From Agrococcus jenensis (GTDB taxonomy: Bacteria > Actinomycetota > Actinomycetes > Actinomycetales > Microbacteriaceae), in assembly GCF_003752465.1 (NCBI RefSeq), contig NZ_RKHJ01000001.1, forward strand, positions 1,612,001 to 1,676,000: DNA of 64,000 nucleotides. Direction: 5' to 3'. Below, in pieces: positions 1 through 8,600 of the stretch; position 1 is the first letter of the stretch; every line of letters begins with the position of its first letter. The notes beneath the pieces are model-generated. The model was given only the letters and a program-made list of their open reading frames with translations, was not told the DNA's origin and searched no databases. The translations under genes were made by a program, and so were the position numbers.

Positions 1-470
1 AGCGCCAGCAGGCCGCCGCCGCCGAGCAGCAGCGCCAGCAGGCCGCCGCCGCGGCCGCGGCCCCCGCCGCGCAGTCGCGCACGAACAGCGGTGCGGCATC
101 GTCCAGCTCGGCAGCCGCGGCTCCCGCCGCCGCGTCGGCCGGTGCCTCAGGCAGCGTCATCGCCAACGCGGCGCTCGCCCAGGTCGGCGTCTCGCAGGAC
201 TGCGTGCAGCTCGTCCGCCGCTCGATCGCCGCCGCCGGCCTGCCGTACACGGGCAAGAACGGCCTCTTCAACCTCGGCCCGACCATCCCGATGTCGCAGG
301 CCTCGCCCGGCGACGTGATCTACTACGCCAACGGCGGCCAGGGCATCTCGCACGTCGCGATCTACATCGGTGGCGGCCGTGCGGTGCACGGCGGCTGGTC
401 CGGCTACAACACGGTGGTCGCCGGCGTGAACATCGGCGGCTCGGCCCCGGTCTTCATCGACGTCACCTGA
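1..470 (+). CDS. NlpC/P60 family cell-wall hydrolase, C-terminal part (5' end outside window)
   Basis: The reading frame is open from base 3 and the start lies upstream of the window. The visible N-terminal part is a Gln/Ala/Glu-rich stretch built from repeated EQQRQQAAAA-like units, typical of the coiled-coil or linker segment before an NlpC/P60 domain. The last ~105 residues are the NlpC/P60 fold: the catalytic Cys sits in SQDCVQLV, followed by PGDVIYY and the catalytic His in ISHVAIYIGGG. Such proteins are secreted D,L-endopeptidases that cut peptidoglycan stem peptides during division or remodelling. The domain starts unusually directly after the linker, with no SH3 or LysM module visible here. 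A strong hairpin follows the stop. The family call is firm; the substrate is not known. Confidence 0.85.
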   Translation, partial: RQQAAAAEQQRQQAAAAAAAPAAQSRTNSGAASSSSAAAAPAAASAGASGSVIANAALAQVGVSQDCVQLVRRSIAAAGLPYTGKNGLFNLGPTIPMSQASPGDVIYYANGGQGISHVAIYIGGGRAVHGGWSGYNTVVAGVNIGGSAPVFIDVT

Positions 471-501
471 TCCTCGCAGCCGCAGCGCTGCTGATCCGCT
501 G

Positions 502-531
502 AGCGCCCGTCCCTCCCGAGGGGCGGGCGCT
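502..531 (+). terminator. Intrinsic terminator hairpin after the NlpC/P60 gene
   Basis: A 12-bp stem (502-513 with 520-531, one G-T wobble) closes a 6-nt loop, beginning 31 bases after the stop codon. It is followed by TTCGCTGTCC rather than a clean T-run, as is common in high-GC actinobacteria. Confidence 0.75.
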
Positions 532-562
532 TCGCTGTCCGCCGGTAGACTGTTCCGGCCTG

Positions 563-637
563 GCCTCTGTAGCTCAATGGAAGAGCATCTCCGTCCTAAG
601 GAGCTGGTTGGGGGTTCGAATCCCTCCAGGGGCACCA
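563..637 (+). tRNA. tRNA-Arg (anticodon CCU)
   Basis: A cloverleaf folds from 563 to 637. The acceptor arm GCCTCTG pairs with CAGGGGC, the T-arm carries loop TTCGAAT, and CCA is encoded at 635-637. The anticodon loop is GTCCTAA with anticodon CCT at 595-597, reading AGG (Arg). The outermost anticodon-stem pair looks mismatched (T-C). A -10-like TAGACT lies at 546-551, about 11 bases upstream of the mature 5' end. Confidence 0.92.
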
Positions 638-791
638 TCGTGATGAAGCCGCCGCCGCGCCGGCCGCGAGAGCGCGTAGATTCGGAGCATGGGGTCCTCG
701 CTGGCAAGGATGGTGCGGCTGGCGCTCGCGCCGGCACCGGCCGCCGGCGAGCACCGGCGCCGCAGCGCGCATCCCGGGGTCGTGATCCGGG

Positions 792-1094
792 ATGGGCGCA
801 GAGAGCAAGCGTGACCTGACGCTGCGGCTCCTCGCCGCGACGAGCGTGCCGGACGGCCCGGCGCGGGACGCCCTGCTGGATCTGGCCGATCGCATCGACG
901 CCTACGGCGGCGACGATCAGCAGCACATGGTGCTGGTGTTCGCCCACCACGCGGGGATGAGCCAGGCGATCGAGATCTTCGCCATCAAGTCGCAGCTCGA
1001 GGAGCAGCGCGACTTCTACCGCACCCGTCGCGAGATGCGCGACTTCTTCGGCCCCGACGATCGAGCCGCGGATGCCTTCGATGACGCGCACTGA
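792..1094 (+). CDS. Hypothetical protein, 100 aa
   Basis: This small mixed-charge soluble protein has no signal peptide or membrane segment. The middle holds a conserved-looking stretch (DLADRIDAYGGDDQQHM) and the C-terminus is rich in Arg, Asp and Phe. I do not recognise the family. Codon use is typical of the window (GC-ending third positions), which supports coding. The ATG at 792 has only a weak G-rich upstream sequence. It lies 113 bases before the GAF-ANTAR pair on the same strand, so co-transcription is possible but unproven. The 150 bases between the tRNA and this gene hold nothing I recognise. Confidence 0.6.
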   Translation: MGAESKRDLTLRLLAATSVPDGPARDALLDLADRIDAYGGDDQQHMVLVFAHHAGMSQAIEIFAIKSQLEEQRDFYRTRREMRDFFGPDDRAADAFDDAH

Positions 1095-1207
1095 TCGCCG
1101 TTCCAGCGCGGGCGGGGTACGCTCTGGCCAAGGAATGGCCGTGCTCCCGAGCGCTGCGCGCCCCACTGCAGGAGGGGATCGCTGTCGGCCGCGGCTGAGG
1201 GAGGCGC

Positions 1208-1918
1208 ATGACCGACGGCACCCTCGACCCGGAGTCGGCCGAGGCCGGCGAGGACCGTGCGCTCTTCCGCGAATCGGCCGCCGATCTGCTGGCTCCGTTC
1301 CTCGAGCTGCTCCCGGTCTCCGGTGCGTCGATCTCGGTGGCGGCCGGGCCGAGTCACTCCACGCTCGGAGCCACCGATGCGACCGCGGGTCGGCTCGAGC
1401 AGCTGCAGTTCGAGCTCGGCGAGGGTCCGCACTGGGGCGCGCTGCGGAGCGGGCGAGCCGTGCTCGTGCCGGACGTGCGCGCGGACACCTCGGCGTGGCC
1501 CGTCTTCGCGGCCGCGGCGAGCGAGCTGTCGGCCCGTGCCCTCTTCGCCTTCCCGCTGCACCTGGGGGCTGCGATCGTCGGTGTCGTCGACCTGTACCGA
1601 GCGGCGCCCGGCGACCTGAGCGGCGCGGATGTCGCTGCGGCCCGATCGCTCGCGCTCGTCGCGTCGTCGGCCGCCATGCGGCTCGCCTCCGTCTCGGCCA
1701 GCCAGGAGGAGCCCGGCGTCCATGCCGCGGCGCCGGAGCTCCGGCGGGTCGTGCACCAGGCGACCGGGATCCTCGTGGTGCAGCTCGACGTGTCGGCCAC
1801 CGAGGCGTTCGCGCGGCTCCGCGCCCACGCCTTCGCCTCGGGGGCCTCCCTCGATGCCGTCGCGCGCGACGTGGTGGCGCGGCGCTTGACGTTCCACGAC
1901 GAACGGGGGACCGAGTGA
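1208..1918 (+). CDS. GAF and ANTAR domain-containing regulator (first of two)
   Basis: The 236-residue protein has an N-terminal GAF sensory domain (roughly residues 20-155) with the motif ELGEGPHWGALRSG near residue 75 and a core FPLHLGAAIVGVVDLYR. A C-terminal ANTAR RNA-binding helix bundle (roughly 170-230) contains the signature VHQATGILVVQLDVSATEAF. ANTAR proteins bind paired hexaloop hairpins in nascent RNA and prevent transcription termination; the GAF domain would sense a small molecule or redox state. The start at 1208 has a strong ribosome-binding site, GAGGGAGG, just upstream. A second gene of the same architecture starts 37 bases downstream, so the two probably form an operon. The ligand and RNA targets cannot be read from the sequence. 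Confidence 0.85.
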   Translation: MTDGTLDPESAEAGEDRALFRESAADLLAPFLELLPVSGASISVAAGPSHSTLGATDATAGRLEQLQFELGEGPHWGALRSGRAVLVPDVRADTSAWPVFAAAASELSARALFAFPLHLGAAIVGVVDLYRAAPGDLSGADVAAARSLALVASSAAMRLASVSASQEEPGVHAAAPELRRVVHQATGILVVQLDVSATEAFARLRAHAFASGASLDAVARDVVARRLTFHDERGTE

Positions 1919-1955
1919 TCCTCCCCATGATCTCCAGATGCAAGGGATGTGCGCC

Positions 1956-2720
1956 ATGACCCAGGTGACGAGGGAGGAGCGCCTCAGCGGAGCGCTGGCG
2001 ACGCTCGCCGAGACGCTGACCTCTGACTACGACGTCGTGCAGCTGCTGCACACCGTGGTGAACGAGTGCATCGAGCTCGTCGATGCGCAGGCTGCCGGAC
2101 TGCTGCTCAAGAACGGGCATGGCGACCTCGAGCTCGTCGCTTCGACGAGCGAGGCCGCGAGCTTCGTCGAGGTGATGCAGCTCAACGGCGATGCCGGCCC
2201 GTGCGTGGAGTGCGCACGCACCGGCGAGCAGATCACGGTCAGCGACGTCGAGGCGACGAGCGACGACTGGGTGGACTTCCGCGAGGCGTCGCTCGCCGAG
2301 GGCTTCCACTCATCGCTGGGGGTGCCCCTGCGGGTGCACTCCGAGGTCATCGGGGCCATGGGGCTGTACCGCACGAGCACGGGCGATCTCTCGCCCGCGG
2401 ACGTCGCGGTGGCCCAGGCGCTCGCGAACCTCGCCACGGTCGGCATCCTGCAGGAGCGCGCGCTGCGCGAGCGCGGCATCATCGCCGAGCAGCTGCAGCG
2501 CGCGCTCGACAGCCGAGTGCTCATCGAGCAGGCGAAGGGGGTCCTCGCCGCGTCGATCGACGTCGACATGGAGGAGGCGTTCCGGGTGCTGCGCGAGCAC
2601 GCCCGCACGAAGAACCTCAATCTGCACGAGGTGGCGCGAGGCGTCGTCGACCGCTCGATGGACATCCCGGGCATCGCGCACCGCGCCGGACGCGGGCAGG
2701 AGCAGCCCGAGGAGGGCTAG
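1956..2720 (+). CDS. GAF and ANTAR domain-containing regulator (second of two)
   Basis: From the preferred start this is a 254-residue protein. The GAF domain covers about residues 15-165, with the motif NGDAGPCVECARTGEQITVSD and core LGVPLRVHSEVIGAMGLYR. The ANTAR domain covers about 180-235, with QLQRALDSRVLIEQAKGVLA and the ending NLNLHEVARGVVDRS. I chose the ATG at 1956 rather than 1938 because AAGGGA lies 9-14 bases before it. Compared with the preceding protein the ANTAR segment is closer to the canonical form, so this copy is the better candidate for an active antiterminator. Its stop overlaps the convergent small gene at 2717-2962 by four bases. Confidence 0.87.
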   Translation: MTQVTREERLSGALATLAETLTSDYDVVQLLHTVVNECIELVDAQAAGLLLKNGHGDLELVASTSEAASFVEVMQLNGDAGPCVECARTGEQITVSDVEATSDDWVDFREASLAEGFHSSLGVPLRVHSEVIGAMGLYRTSTGDLSPADVAVAQALANLATVGILQERALRERGIIAEQLQRALDSRVLIEQAKGVLAASIDVDMEEAFRVLREHARTKNLNLHEVARGVVDRSMDIPGIAHRAGRGQEQPEEG

Positions 2721-2962
2721 AACACCCGCTCCCACATGCCGTCGAGCAGCATCAGGACGACGTAGCCGCCGGCCTCGTCCTTGCCCGCGAGCCGGACGTA
2801 CGCGAGGTCGGGCGTCGCGACCACGCGCTTGCAGGGGATGCCGCACTCGCTCGCCCACGCGCGCAGCTGGTGCTGCTCGGGCACGTGCGCGGTGAGGTCG
2901 GTCAGGATCGCGTCGATGTCGGCGTCCGAGTACGTCGTCACCCCCGGCGGGGAGTCCTTCAC
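2717..2962 (-). CDS. Hypothetical protein, 81 aa
   Basis: This is a small soluble protein with no signal peptide. It contains two cysteines in the central segment ECGIPCKRVV and ends in a hydrophobic strand followed by MWERVF. The composition and codon use look like a genuine gene, and the stop is shared in a 4-base overlap with the converging GAF-ANTAR gene. I do not recognise the family. It is followed on the same strand by nothing, so it is probably monocistronic. Confidence 0.6.
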   Translation of the reverse strand: MKDSPPGVTTYSDADIDAILTDLTAHVPEQHQLRAWASECGIPCKRVVATPDLAYVRLAGKDEAGGYVVLMLLDGMWERVF

Positions 2963-3019
2963 GCCAGCACGGTAGACCCGCTGCCTGGACGACCGGTAGA
3001 CGCGTGTCGCGACATCCGC

Positions 3020-3598
3020 TCAGCCGTCGTGCTCGTCCGGGGCCGCGTCTCGCACAGCCGCGTCGTGGTCGCGCTGCGCCTCGTGCACTGCGGCCTCGGC
3101 TGCCGCAACGAGGTTGAGCAGCCCGGCGAGCGCGGTGAAGGCATCCGCGTCGAAGAACGGGCGCGGCGACAGCAGCCGGTGCGCGGTGCGCTCGTCGTGG
3201 CGGCCGTGCGCGTGCTGCACGACGAGCGACTCGAGCGGCTTGACGCACCCGGCGACGAAGCCGTAGACCGCGGCGGCGACGTCCACCGTGAGCACCACGT
3301 CGTATCCCTCGTCCGGGACCGGCCACTGGACCTCGTCGATGCCCGTGCGGATGCGCTCGGCGATCGCGGCGGTGACCTCGTCCAGTCGACGTTCGCGACC
3401 GGCCCCCCGAACACCGGCCGAGTCCGCACCGATGTCGCCGTGCGGCTCGAGCTCCGCCAGGGCGACGGTCGCGAGCTGGCCTGGCACGACGTCGGCGATC
3501 GCCGCCAGGCGGCTGCGCATCTCGAGCCGCGCGAACACGGACTCGCAGGAGAGCACGACACGCGCGTGCGCGAGGGCGCGCCACGTCGCCTCGCTCAT
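3020..3598 (-). CDS. Hypothetical protein, 192 aa, mostly helical
   Basis: The protein is predicted soluble and largely alpha-helical. Its C-terminal third (LAGLLNLVAAAEAAVHEAQRD) forms an amphipathic, coiled-coil-like helix and ends in an acidic tail DAAPDEHDG. The frame continues upstream to 4000 but that extension is the antisense of another gene. I therefore take the ATG at 3598 (MSEATWRAL), which also lies just outside the divergent DUF4287 gene. No family is recognised. It could be one of the actinobacterial conserved hypotheticals with a TTHB-like helical fold, but no catalytic motif is visible. Confidence 0.55.
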   Translation of the reverse strand: MSEATWRALAHARVVLSCESVFARLEMRSRLAAIADVVPGQLATVALAELEPHGDIGADSAGVRGAGRERRLDEVTAAIAERIRTGIDEVQWPVPDEGYDVVLTVDVAAAVYGFVAGCVKPLESLVVQHAHGRHDERTAHRLLSPRPFFDADAFTALAGLLNLVAAAEAAVHEAQRDHDAAVRDAAPDEHDG

Positions 3599-3703
3599 GC
3601 GAGCAACGCTATGCCCTCGTCCTCGACGATGCACCTCATGCCTCGATGCATCGCCCAGGCGATCCCGCACCGAGGCGGCGTCCGGCGGTGTACCGTCAGC
3701 GCC

Positions 3704-3994
3704 ATGTCGTTCCAGGCGTACCTCGACGCGATCGAGGAGAAGACCGGTCTCACCCCGCGAGCGCTCGTGGACCAGGCGAAGGACCGGGGCTTCGACGATC
3801 CCTCGGTCAAGGCCGGCACCATCCTCGAGTGGCTGAAGGCCGATCACGGCCTCGGGCGCGGGCACGGGATGGCGCTCGTGCACGTCATCAAGCACGGCCC
3901 CCAGATCGACGCGAAGCACGTCGGCTCGACCGGCAGCCACCGCGACGACGCCGACACGCTCTGGCTCGACGGCAAGGCGACCAAGCCGGCCTGA
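3704..3994 (+). CDS. DUF4287 domain-containing protein
   Basis: The 96-residue protein begins SFQAYLDAIEEKTGLTPR and continues with AKDRGFDDPSVKAGTILEWL and GLGRGHGMALVHVIKHGP. This pattern is that of the small DUF4287 domain seen alone or fused to other modules in actinobacteria. Its role is unknown; it has no transmembrane segment or catalytic motif I can point to. The C-terminal twenty residues (HRDDADTLWLDGKATKPA) are a polar tail. It is transcribed divergently from the helical protein at 3020-3598, with about 105 bases between the starts that must hold both promoters. Confidence 0.8.
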   Translation: MSFQAYLDAIEEKTGLTPRALVDQAKDRGFDDPSVKAGTILEWLKADHGLGRGHGMALVHVIKHGPQIDAKHVGSTGSHRDDADTLWLDGKATKPA

Positions 3995-4021
3995 CGGCAC
4001 CTGCCTCGAGCGGCTGCAGCG

Positions 4022-4357
4022 CTATGCGCGGGCCGCATGCAGTCGAGGCCGCGCGGGCGCGCCCTGCTGCGGCGAGCCGGGCGGTGGCTTCTGCGGCACG
4101 AGCGGCCGCGACGGCGGGCGGTCCCCGCCGGCGAGCGAGCGCCCGGACGCGCGCTCGTACAGCGCCAGCACGCCCTCGTGCGCCTCGTCGACGGTGCCCC
4201 AGTAGCCGATCAGCCGCCGCAGCGCGCGGTCCGGCTCGGGGGAGACCGCCCGGTAGTAGGGCTCGCGGCCCGTGCCGAGCTGCACGAGCCGGACGATCGC
4301 GATGGCGTGCCCGTCGAGTGGGTGGAGCACGTCCCACTCGGCGGGGCGGAGGGTCAT
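4022..4357 (-). CDS. Hypothetical protein, 111 aa
   Basis: The N-terminal 75 residues are well ordered in composition (MTLRPAEWDVLHPL, then VRLVQLGTGREPYYRAV and RRLIGYWGTVDEAHEGVLALYER). The rest is a Pro/Arg/Ala-rich, probably disordered tail. No family is recognised. The ATG at 4357 is preferred over the upstream in-frame start because the extension is low complexity and overlaps the femX upstream region. It is convergent with the DUF4287 gene (27 bases apart) and divergent from femX. Confidence 0.5.
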   Translation of the reverse strand: MTLRPAEWDVLHPLDGHAIAIVRLVQLGTGREPYYRAVSPEPDRALRRLIGYWGTVDEAHEGVLALYERASGRSLAGGDRPPSRPLVPQKPPPGSPQQGAPARPRLHAARA

Positions 4358-4499
4358 GACGGCGACGCTACGTCGAGCCGCTGACGCGGCTGCCGTCGGC
4401 GAGCGCGCCCGCCGCCGCGCTGCGAGCGGCGCGGGTAGCATCGAGGGCGGTGCGATCGCACCGCGACCCACCGCATCCCACCCCCACGAGAGCGAGCGC

Positions 4500-5564
4500 A
4501 TGAGCACCACCGCTGCAGCCGAGCCGAGGCCCGCGAAGGCGACCGACGCAGCGACGTGGGACGCGCAGGTGCTCGAGGGGCAGTCGCGCGCCCACTACAT
4601 GCAGTCGGATGCGTGGGCCCGCACCCGCGAGGCGAGCCCGTGGCGCGCGCTGCGCGACGTCGTCCCCGTGCCGACCGCCGACGGCGAGCGGCAGCTGCCC
4701 ATCCAGCTGTTCGAGCGCACCGCGCCGCTCGCCGGGCGCATCCTCTTCCTGCCGCGCGTCAGCGGCATCACGCCCGAGGCGGTCGACGCGATCACCGCAC
4801 GGGCGAAGGCCTACCCGAAGCGCTGGTTCGGGCTGAAGATGGAGACGTTCGAGACCGAGGACCCGGCGCTCATCGCCGCCTTCGAGCGCAACGGCTGGGT
4901 GCGCGCCGCCTCGAGCCAGTACCAGCACGCCGTCGCCGTCGACCTCACCGGCACGCTCGACGAGGTCGCGGCCCGCTTCAAGAAGCGCGCCCGCAACTCC
5001 TACCGCGCCGCCGAGAACAAGTTCGGCGTGACGGTCACGAAGGTCGAGATGACGGCCGAGAACGAGGCGGAGATGCACCGCCTCATCGGCGAGACGAAGG
5101 AGCGCTCCGGCGGCTACTTCCGCCACCCGGAGTACTTCCAGCGCATCTGGGACGTCTACAAGACCGTCGGGCAGGGCCACTTCTACGTGGCCCACTACGA
5201 GGGCGAGGTGCAGTCGATGGCCTTCGTCATCCGCTTCGGCGACACCGCCTGGTACAAGGACGCCGGCAGCATCCGCGAGAACGCGAAGATCTTCGCGCCC
5301 TACCTGATGCAGTGGAAGATCATGCAGGACCTCCACGCCGACGGCGTGACGCTCTACGAGCTCGCGAACATCCCCGACCCGGCCGAGTGGGAGACGAGCG
5401 ACATCCGCGGCCTCTACACGTTCAAGACGGCGTGGGCGCCGGAGCCCGTCCGGTACATGCCGACGTTCGAGCTGCCGCTCTCCGGCCGCTACGCGCTGTG
5501 GCAGAAGGCAGGCCGCTGGCTGCGCGCCGTCTACACGCGGCGCACCGGCGACGCCTGGTTCTAG
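4500..5564 (+). CDS. femX: Peptidoglycan interpeptide-bridge aminoacyltransferase (FemX/FemAB family)
   Basis: The 354-residue protein belongs to the FemABX family, which transfers amino acids from aminoacyl-tRNA to lipid II to build interpeptide bridges on the inner membrane face. Visible family features are the paired GNAT-like halves, the early segment YMQSDAWARTREASPWRA, the lipid-II-proximal FKKRARNSYRAAENKFGVTV, and HFYVAHYEGEVQSMAFVIRFG in the second half. Length is normal for actinobacterial members, which lack the long coiled-coil arm of staphylococcal FemA. The ATG at 4500 is chosen because homology-like sequence begins about 20 residues later and the upstream in-frame extension is Ala/Arg-rich. 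The amino acid transferred is not determinable here. A weak hairpin follows the gene. Confidence 0.88.
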   Translation: MSTTAAAEPRPAKATDAATWDAQVLEGQSRAHYMQSDAWARTREASPWRALRDVVPVPTADGERQLPIQLFERTAPLAGRILFLPRVSGITPEAVDAITARAKAYPKRWFGLKMETFETEDPALIAAFERNGWVRAASSQYQHAVAVDLTGTLDEVAARFKKRARNSYRAAENKFGVTVTKVEMTAENEAEMHRLIGETKERSGGYFRHPEYFQRIWDVYKTVGQGHFYVAHYEGEVQSMAFVIRFGDTAWYKDAGSIRENAKIFAPYLMQWKIMQDLHADGVTLYELANIPDPAEWETSDIRGLYTFKTAWAPEPVRYMPTFELPLSGRYALWQKAGRWLRAVYTRRTGDAWF

Positions 5565-5595
5565 GCAGAGCCTGAGCCCGATTCTGCGGCTCTGC
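5565..5595 (+). terminator. Possible hairpin terminator after femX
   Basis: GCAGAGCC (5565-5572) is the exact reverse complement of GGCTCTGC (5588-5595), separated by 15 bases, immediately after the femX stop. There is no T-run, so termination activity is a guess. Confidence 0.35.
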
Positions 5596-5641
5596 GGGGC
5601 GGCACCGCCGCGTCTCACGGGCGCTTCACTATCGTGACGGT

Positions 5642-8600
5642 GTGCGCGAAGACGAGATCGAGAACCTGGGCGACGAGCCCGTCGACGGCGCGACGCACGA
5701 CGCGGTCGAGCTCGTGCAGCCCGCGGCGGCACCGAACGACGACAGCGCCGACGACGGCCTCGGCGGTGCGCCGGTGTTCGAGCAGTCGGGTGCCGCGCAG
5801 GACGCCGCGCCGCAGGCCGCCCGGGCGCCCGAGCGGCAGCCCGACCCGGAGCCCCGGCGCTCGCGCCGCGAAGGCGAGTGGGAGGCGTGGGCGAGCGCGC
5901 TCCGCCGCGTCGGCGGCCGGAGCCCGCTGACCGACTTCATCGACACCACCGCCACGCGCGTCGAGCTGTCGACGACGCATCCCGGCGGCCTCGCGCAGTT
6001 CATCACCGGCCGCCCGACGGCCCTCTCGAGCCTCATCCGCGACGACCTCGCCCTGCGCGCCGCGCGCGGCGCCGCGGCGGCGATCGCGTCGAAGGGCATC
6101 GAGCTCGCCGCCGCCCGCTCGATCGACGCCGTGCACCTCGGGATCGGCATGGTGCGCTTCCCGCATGGCGACCGCGTCGTCTACGGGCCCATGCTGCTCC
6201 GGCCGCTCATGATCCGCCGCCGCGGCCGCGACTTCGAGCTGCAGGTGCTCGGCCGCCCGTTCGTCAACCCGCGCATCGCCAGCATCCTGCGCGGCCACCA
6301 CGGCGTGCGGCTCGACGAGCGGCAGCTGGTCGAGCTCGGCTCCGGCGAGGGCACCTTCACGCCGAACGCGGTGCTGGATGCGGTGCGCCAGGCGGCCGCC
6401 CACGTGCCCGGCTTCTCGGTCGAGGCGCGCCTGCTGGCGTCGACCTTCGCCGACGTCGGCGAGCCGATGGTGACCGACCTGCAGCAGCAGCCGCACGACG
6501 TGCTCGATGCCGTGCGCGGCGACGAGCAGGCCGCATGGCGGGTGCGCGAGGGCCGCGCCGGCATCGACGAGACGCCGCAGGACCAGCGCGACCCCGAGGT
6601 CGACCGGCTCGTGCTCGACGCGGACGGCGAGCAGGACGCGGTGATCGCGGAGGCCGCGGCCGGCAACTCGATCGTGGTCGAGGCGCTCCCGGGCACCGGC
6701 CTCACGCAGACGATCGTGAACGTCGTGGGCGCGCTCGTCGGCGACGATCGCCGCGTGCTGGTCGTCAGCCCCCGCCGCGCCACCCTGCGCGACATCGCCG
6801 ACCGCTTCGCCGCCACCAAGCTCGAGGCGCTCGCCGTCTCGGAGGCGACGCTGCGCCGCGACCTCATCGCCGCCATCCGCCGCATCGAGCAGAGCCCGCG
6901 ACCCGAGACGGCCGAGATCGACGAGGCCATGCTGCGCCTCCGCAAGGTGCTGCTCGACTACCGCGCCGCGCTCCAGCGCGTCGACCCCGAGCTGCAGGTG
7001 TCGGTGCTCGACGCCCTCAAGGAGCTCTCGCGGCTCGCGATGCTGCCGACGCCGCCGTCGAGCCGTGCGCGCCTGAGCGAGCGGGCGACCCGCGAGCTCG
7101 CCACCGACCGTCCGCGCGTGGCGGCGACGATGCGCAAGGCCGCCGCGCTCGGGCAGTTCAAGTACGGGCCGAGCGATACGCCCTGGTACGGCGCGTCGTT
7201 CTCGAGCTCCGGCGACGCATCCGCCGCGCTCGCCGACGCGCAGCGGCTGGCCGGCCCCAGCTCGGACGGCGGCCCCGGTGACCTCGCGGCCCTCCTCGCG
7301 CAGGCGAAGCGGGTCATCGGCGACACGAAGCTGCGCCCCGCCGCGACGCTCGCCGAGCTCGCGATCCAGGTGGCGCTGCTCACAGACGTGCTCGCGACCC
7401 TCGACGTGATGACGCCGTCGATCTACGACCGCCCGCTCGGCGAGCTCATCACCGCCACCGGCCCGCGCCGCGAGGCGGTGCAGGCGCTCGGCAGCATGCA
7501 GCGACGCCGGCTCCGCAAGCTCGCGGAGGAGTACGTGCGGCCCGGCGCGCACGTGCCCGACCTGCACGACGTGCTCATCGCCGCGCAGCAGCAGCGCCGG
7601 CTCTGGGCGAAGTTCGCGCCCGACGGGTCGATCCCGGCGGTGCCGTCCGGCCTCGCCGCGCTCGACGCCCGCCTCACCGACATCCTCGAGCGCCTCGGCC
7701 GCCTCGACGCCGCGCTCAGCCCGGAGGTGCCGAGCGCTGACCTGCAGCTCGACGACCTCGAGGAGCGGGTAGCCGGCCTGGCAGCGCCGAGCGACGCGCT
7801 GCAGAACATCCAGGAGCGCGCCGAGCTCATGGCGTCGGTCGAGCGCCTCGGCCTCGACCCGCTGCTCGCCGACTTCGCGAACCGCCACGTCGCCGACGAC
7901 CAGGTCGAGCACGAGCTCGACCTCGCGTGGTGGCAGTCCGCGCTGCAGGCGATGCTCGGCAAGGAGCGCGCGCTGCTGCGCGGCAACACCGAGGTGCTCC
8001 AGCGCCTCGAGCAGGACTTCGCGCTCGTCGACGAGGCGCATGTCGACGCCTCCAGCGCGCGCCTCGCGCACCAGCTCGCCAAGCAGTGGCGGCTCGCGAT
8101 CGACGACCACGGCGACGAGGCGGCTGCGGTCAAGCGGCTCATCAAGGCCGGCCCCGTCGACGCCGACGAGCTGCAGCACGTCGCGCCCCACCTCACGCGC
8201 TCGCTCGCGCCCGTGTGGCTCGCGTCGCCGTACGACCTGCACCGCGTGCCGAAGCGCATCCCGTTCGACGCCGTCGTGATCGCCGACGCCGGCGCGATCA
8301 CGATCGCCGAGGCGGCCGGCGCCATCAGCCGCGCGCGTCAGGTGATCGCGCTCGGCGACTCGGTGACGCAGACGCCCTCGCCCTTCGACGTCGGCATCTC
8401 GACGCTCGGCGTCCGGCCGAGCGAGGAGCTGGCGACCCCCGACGAGCTGCACGCCGAATCGGCGCTGTCGCGGCTCGGCCAGGTGCTGCCGACGCGGCGC
8501 CTCACCCGCTCGTACCGCACGGGCGGCGCCGACCTCGTCACCGCCGTCAACGAGCGCTTCTACGAGGGCCGCATCGAGGCGCTGCCGTGGGCGGGCGCCT

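Noticed and set aside
596..895. Short frame containing WCPWRDSNPQPAP across the tRNA-Arg
   Set aside because: Classic spurious translation antisense to a tRNA gene.
147..2309. Long minus-strand open frame across the GAF-ANTAR genes
   Set aside because: It is antisense to well-recognised proteins and its translation is Arg/Pro/Ala low-complexity, the usual artefact of high-GC DNA.
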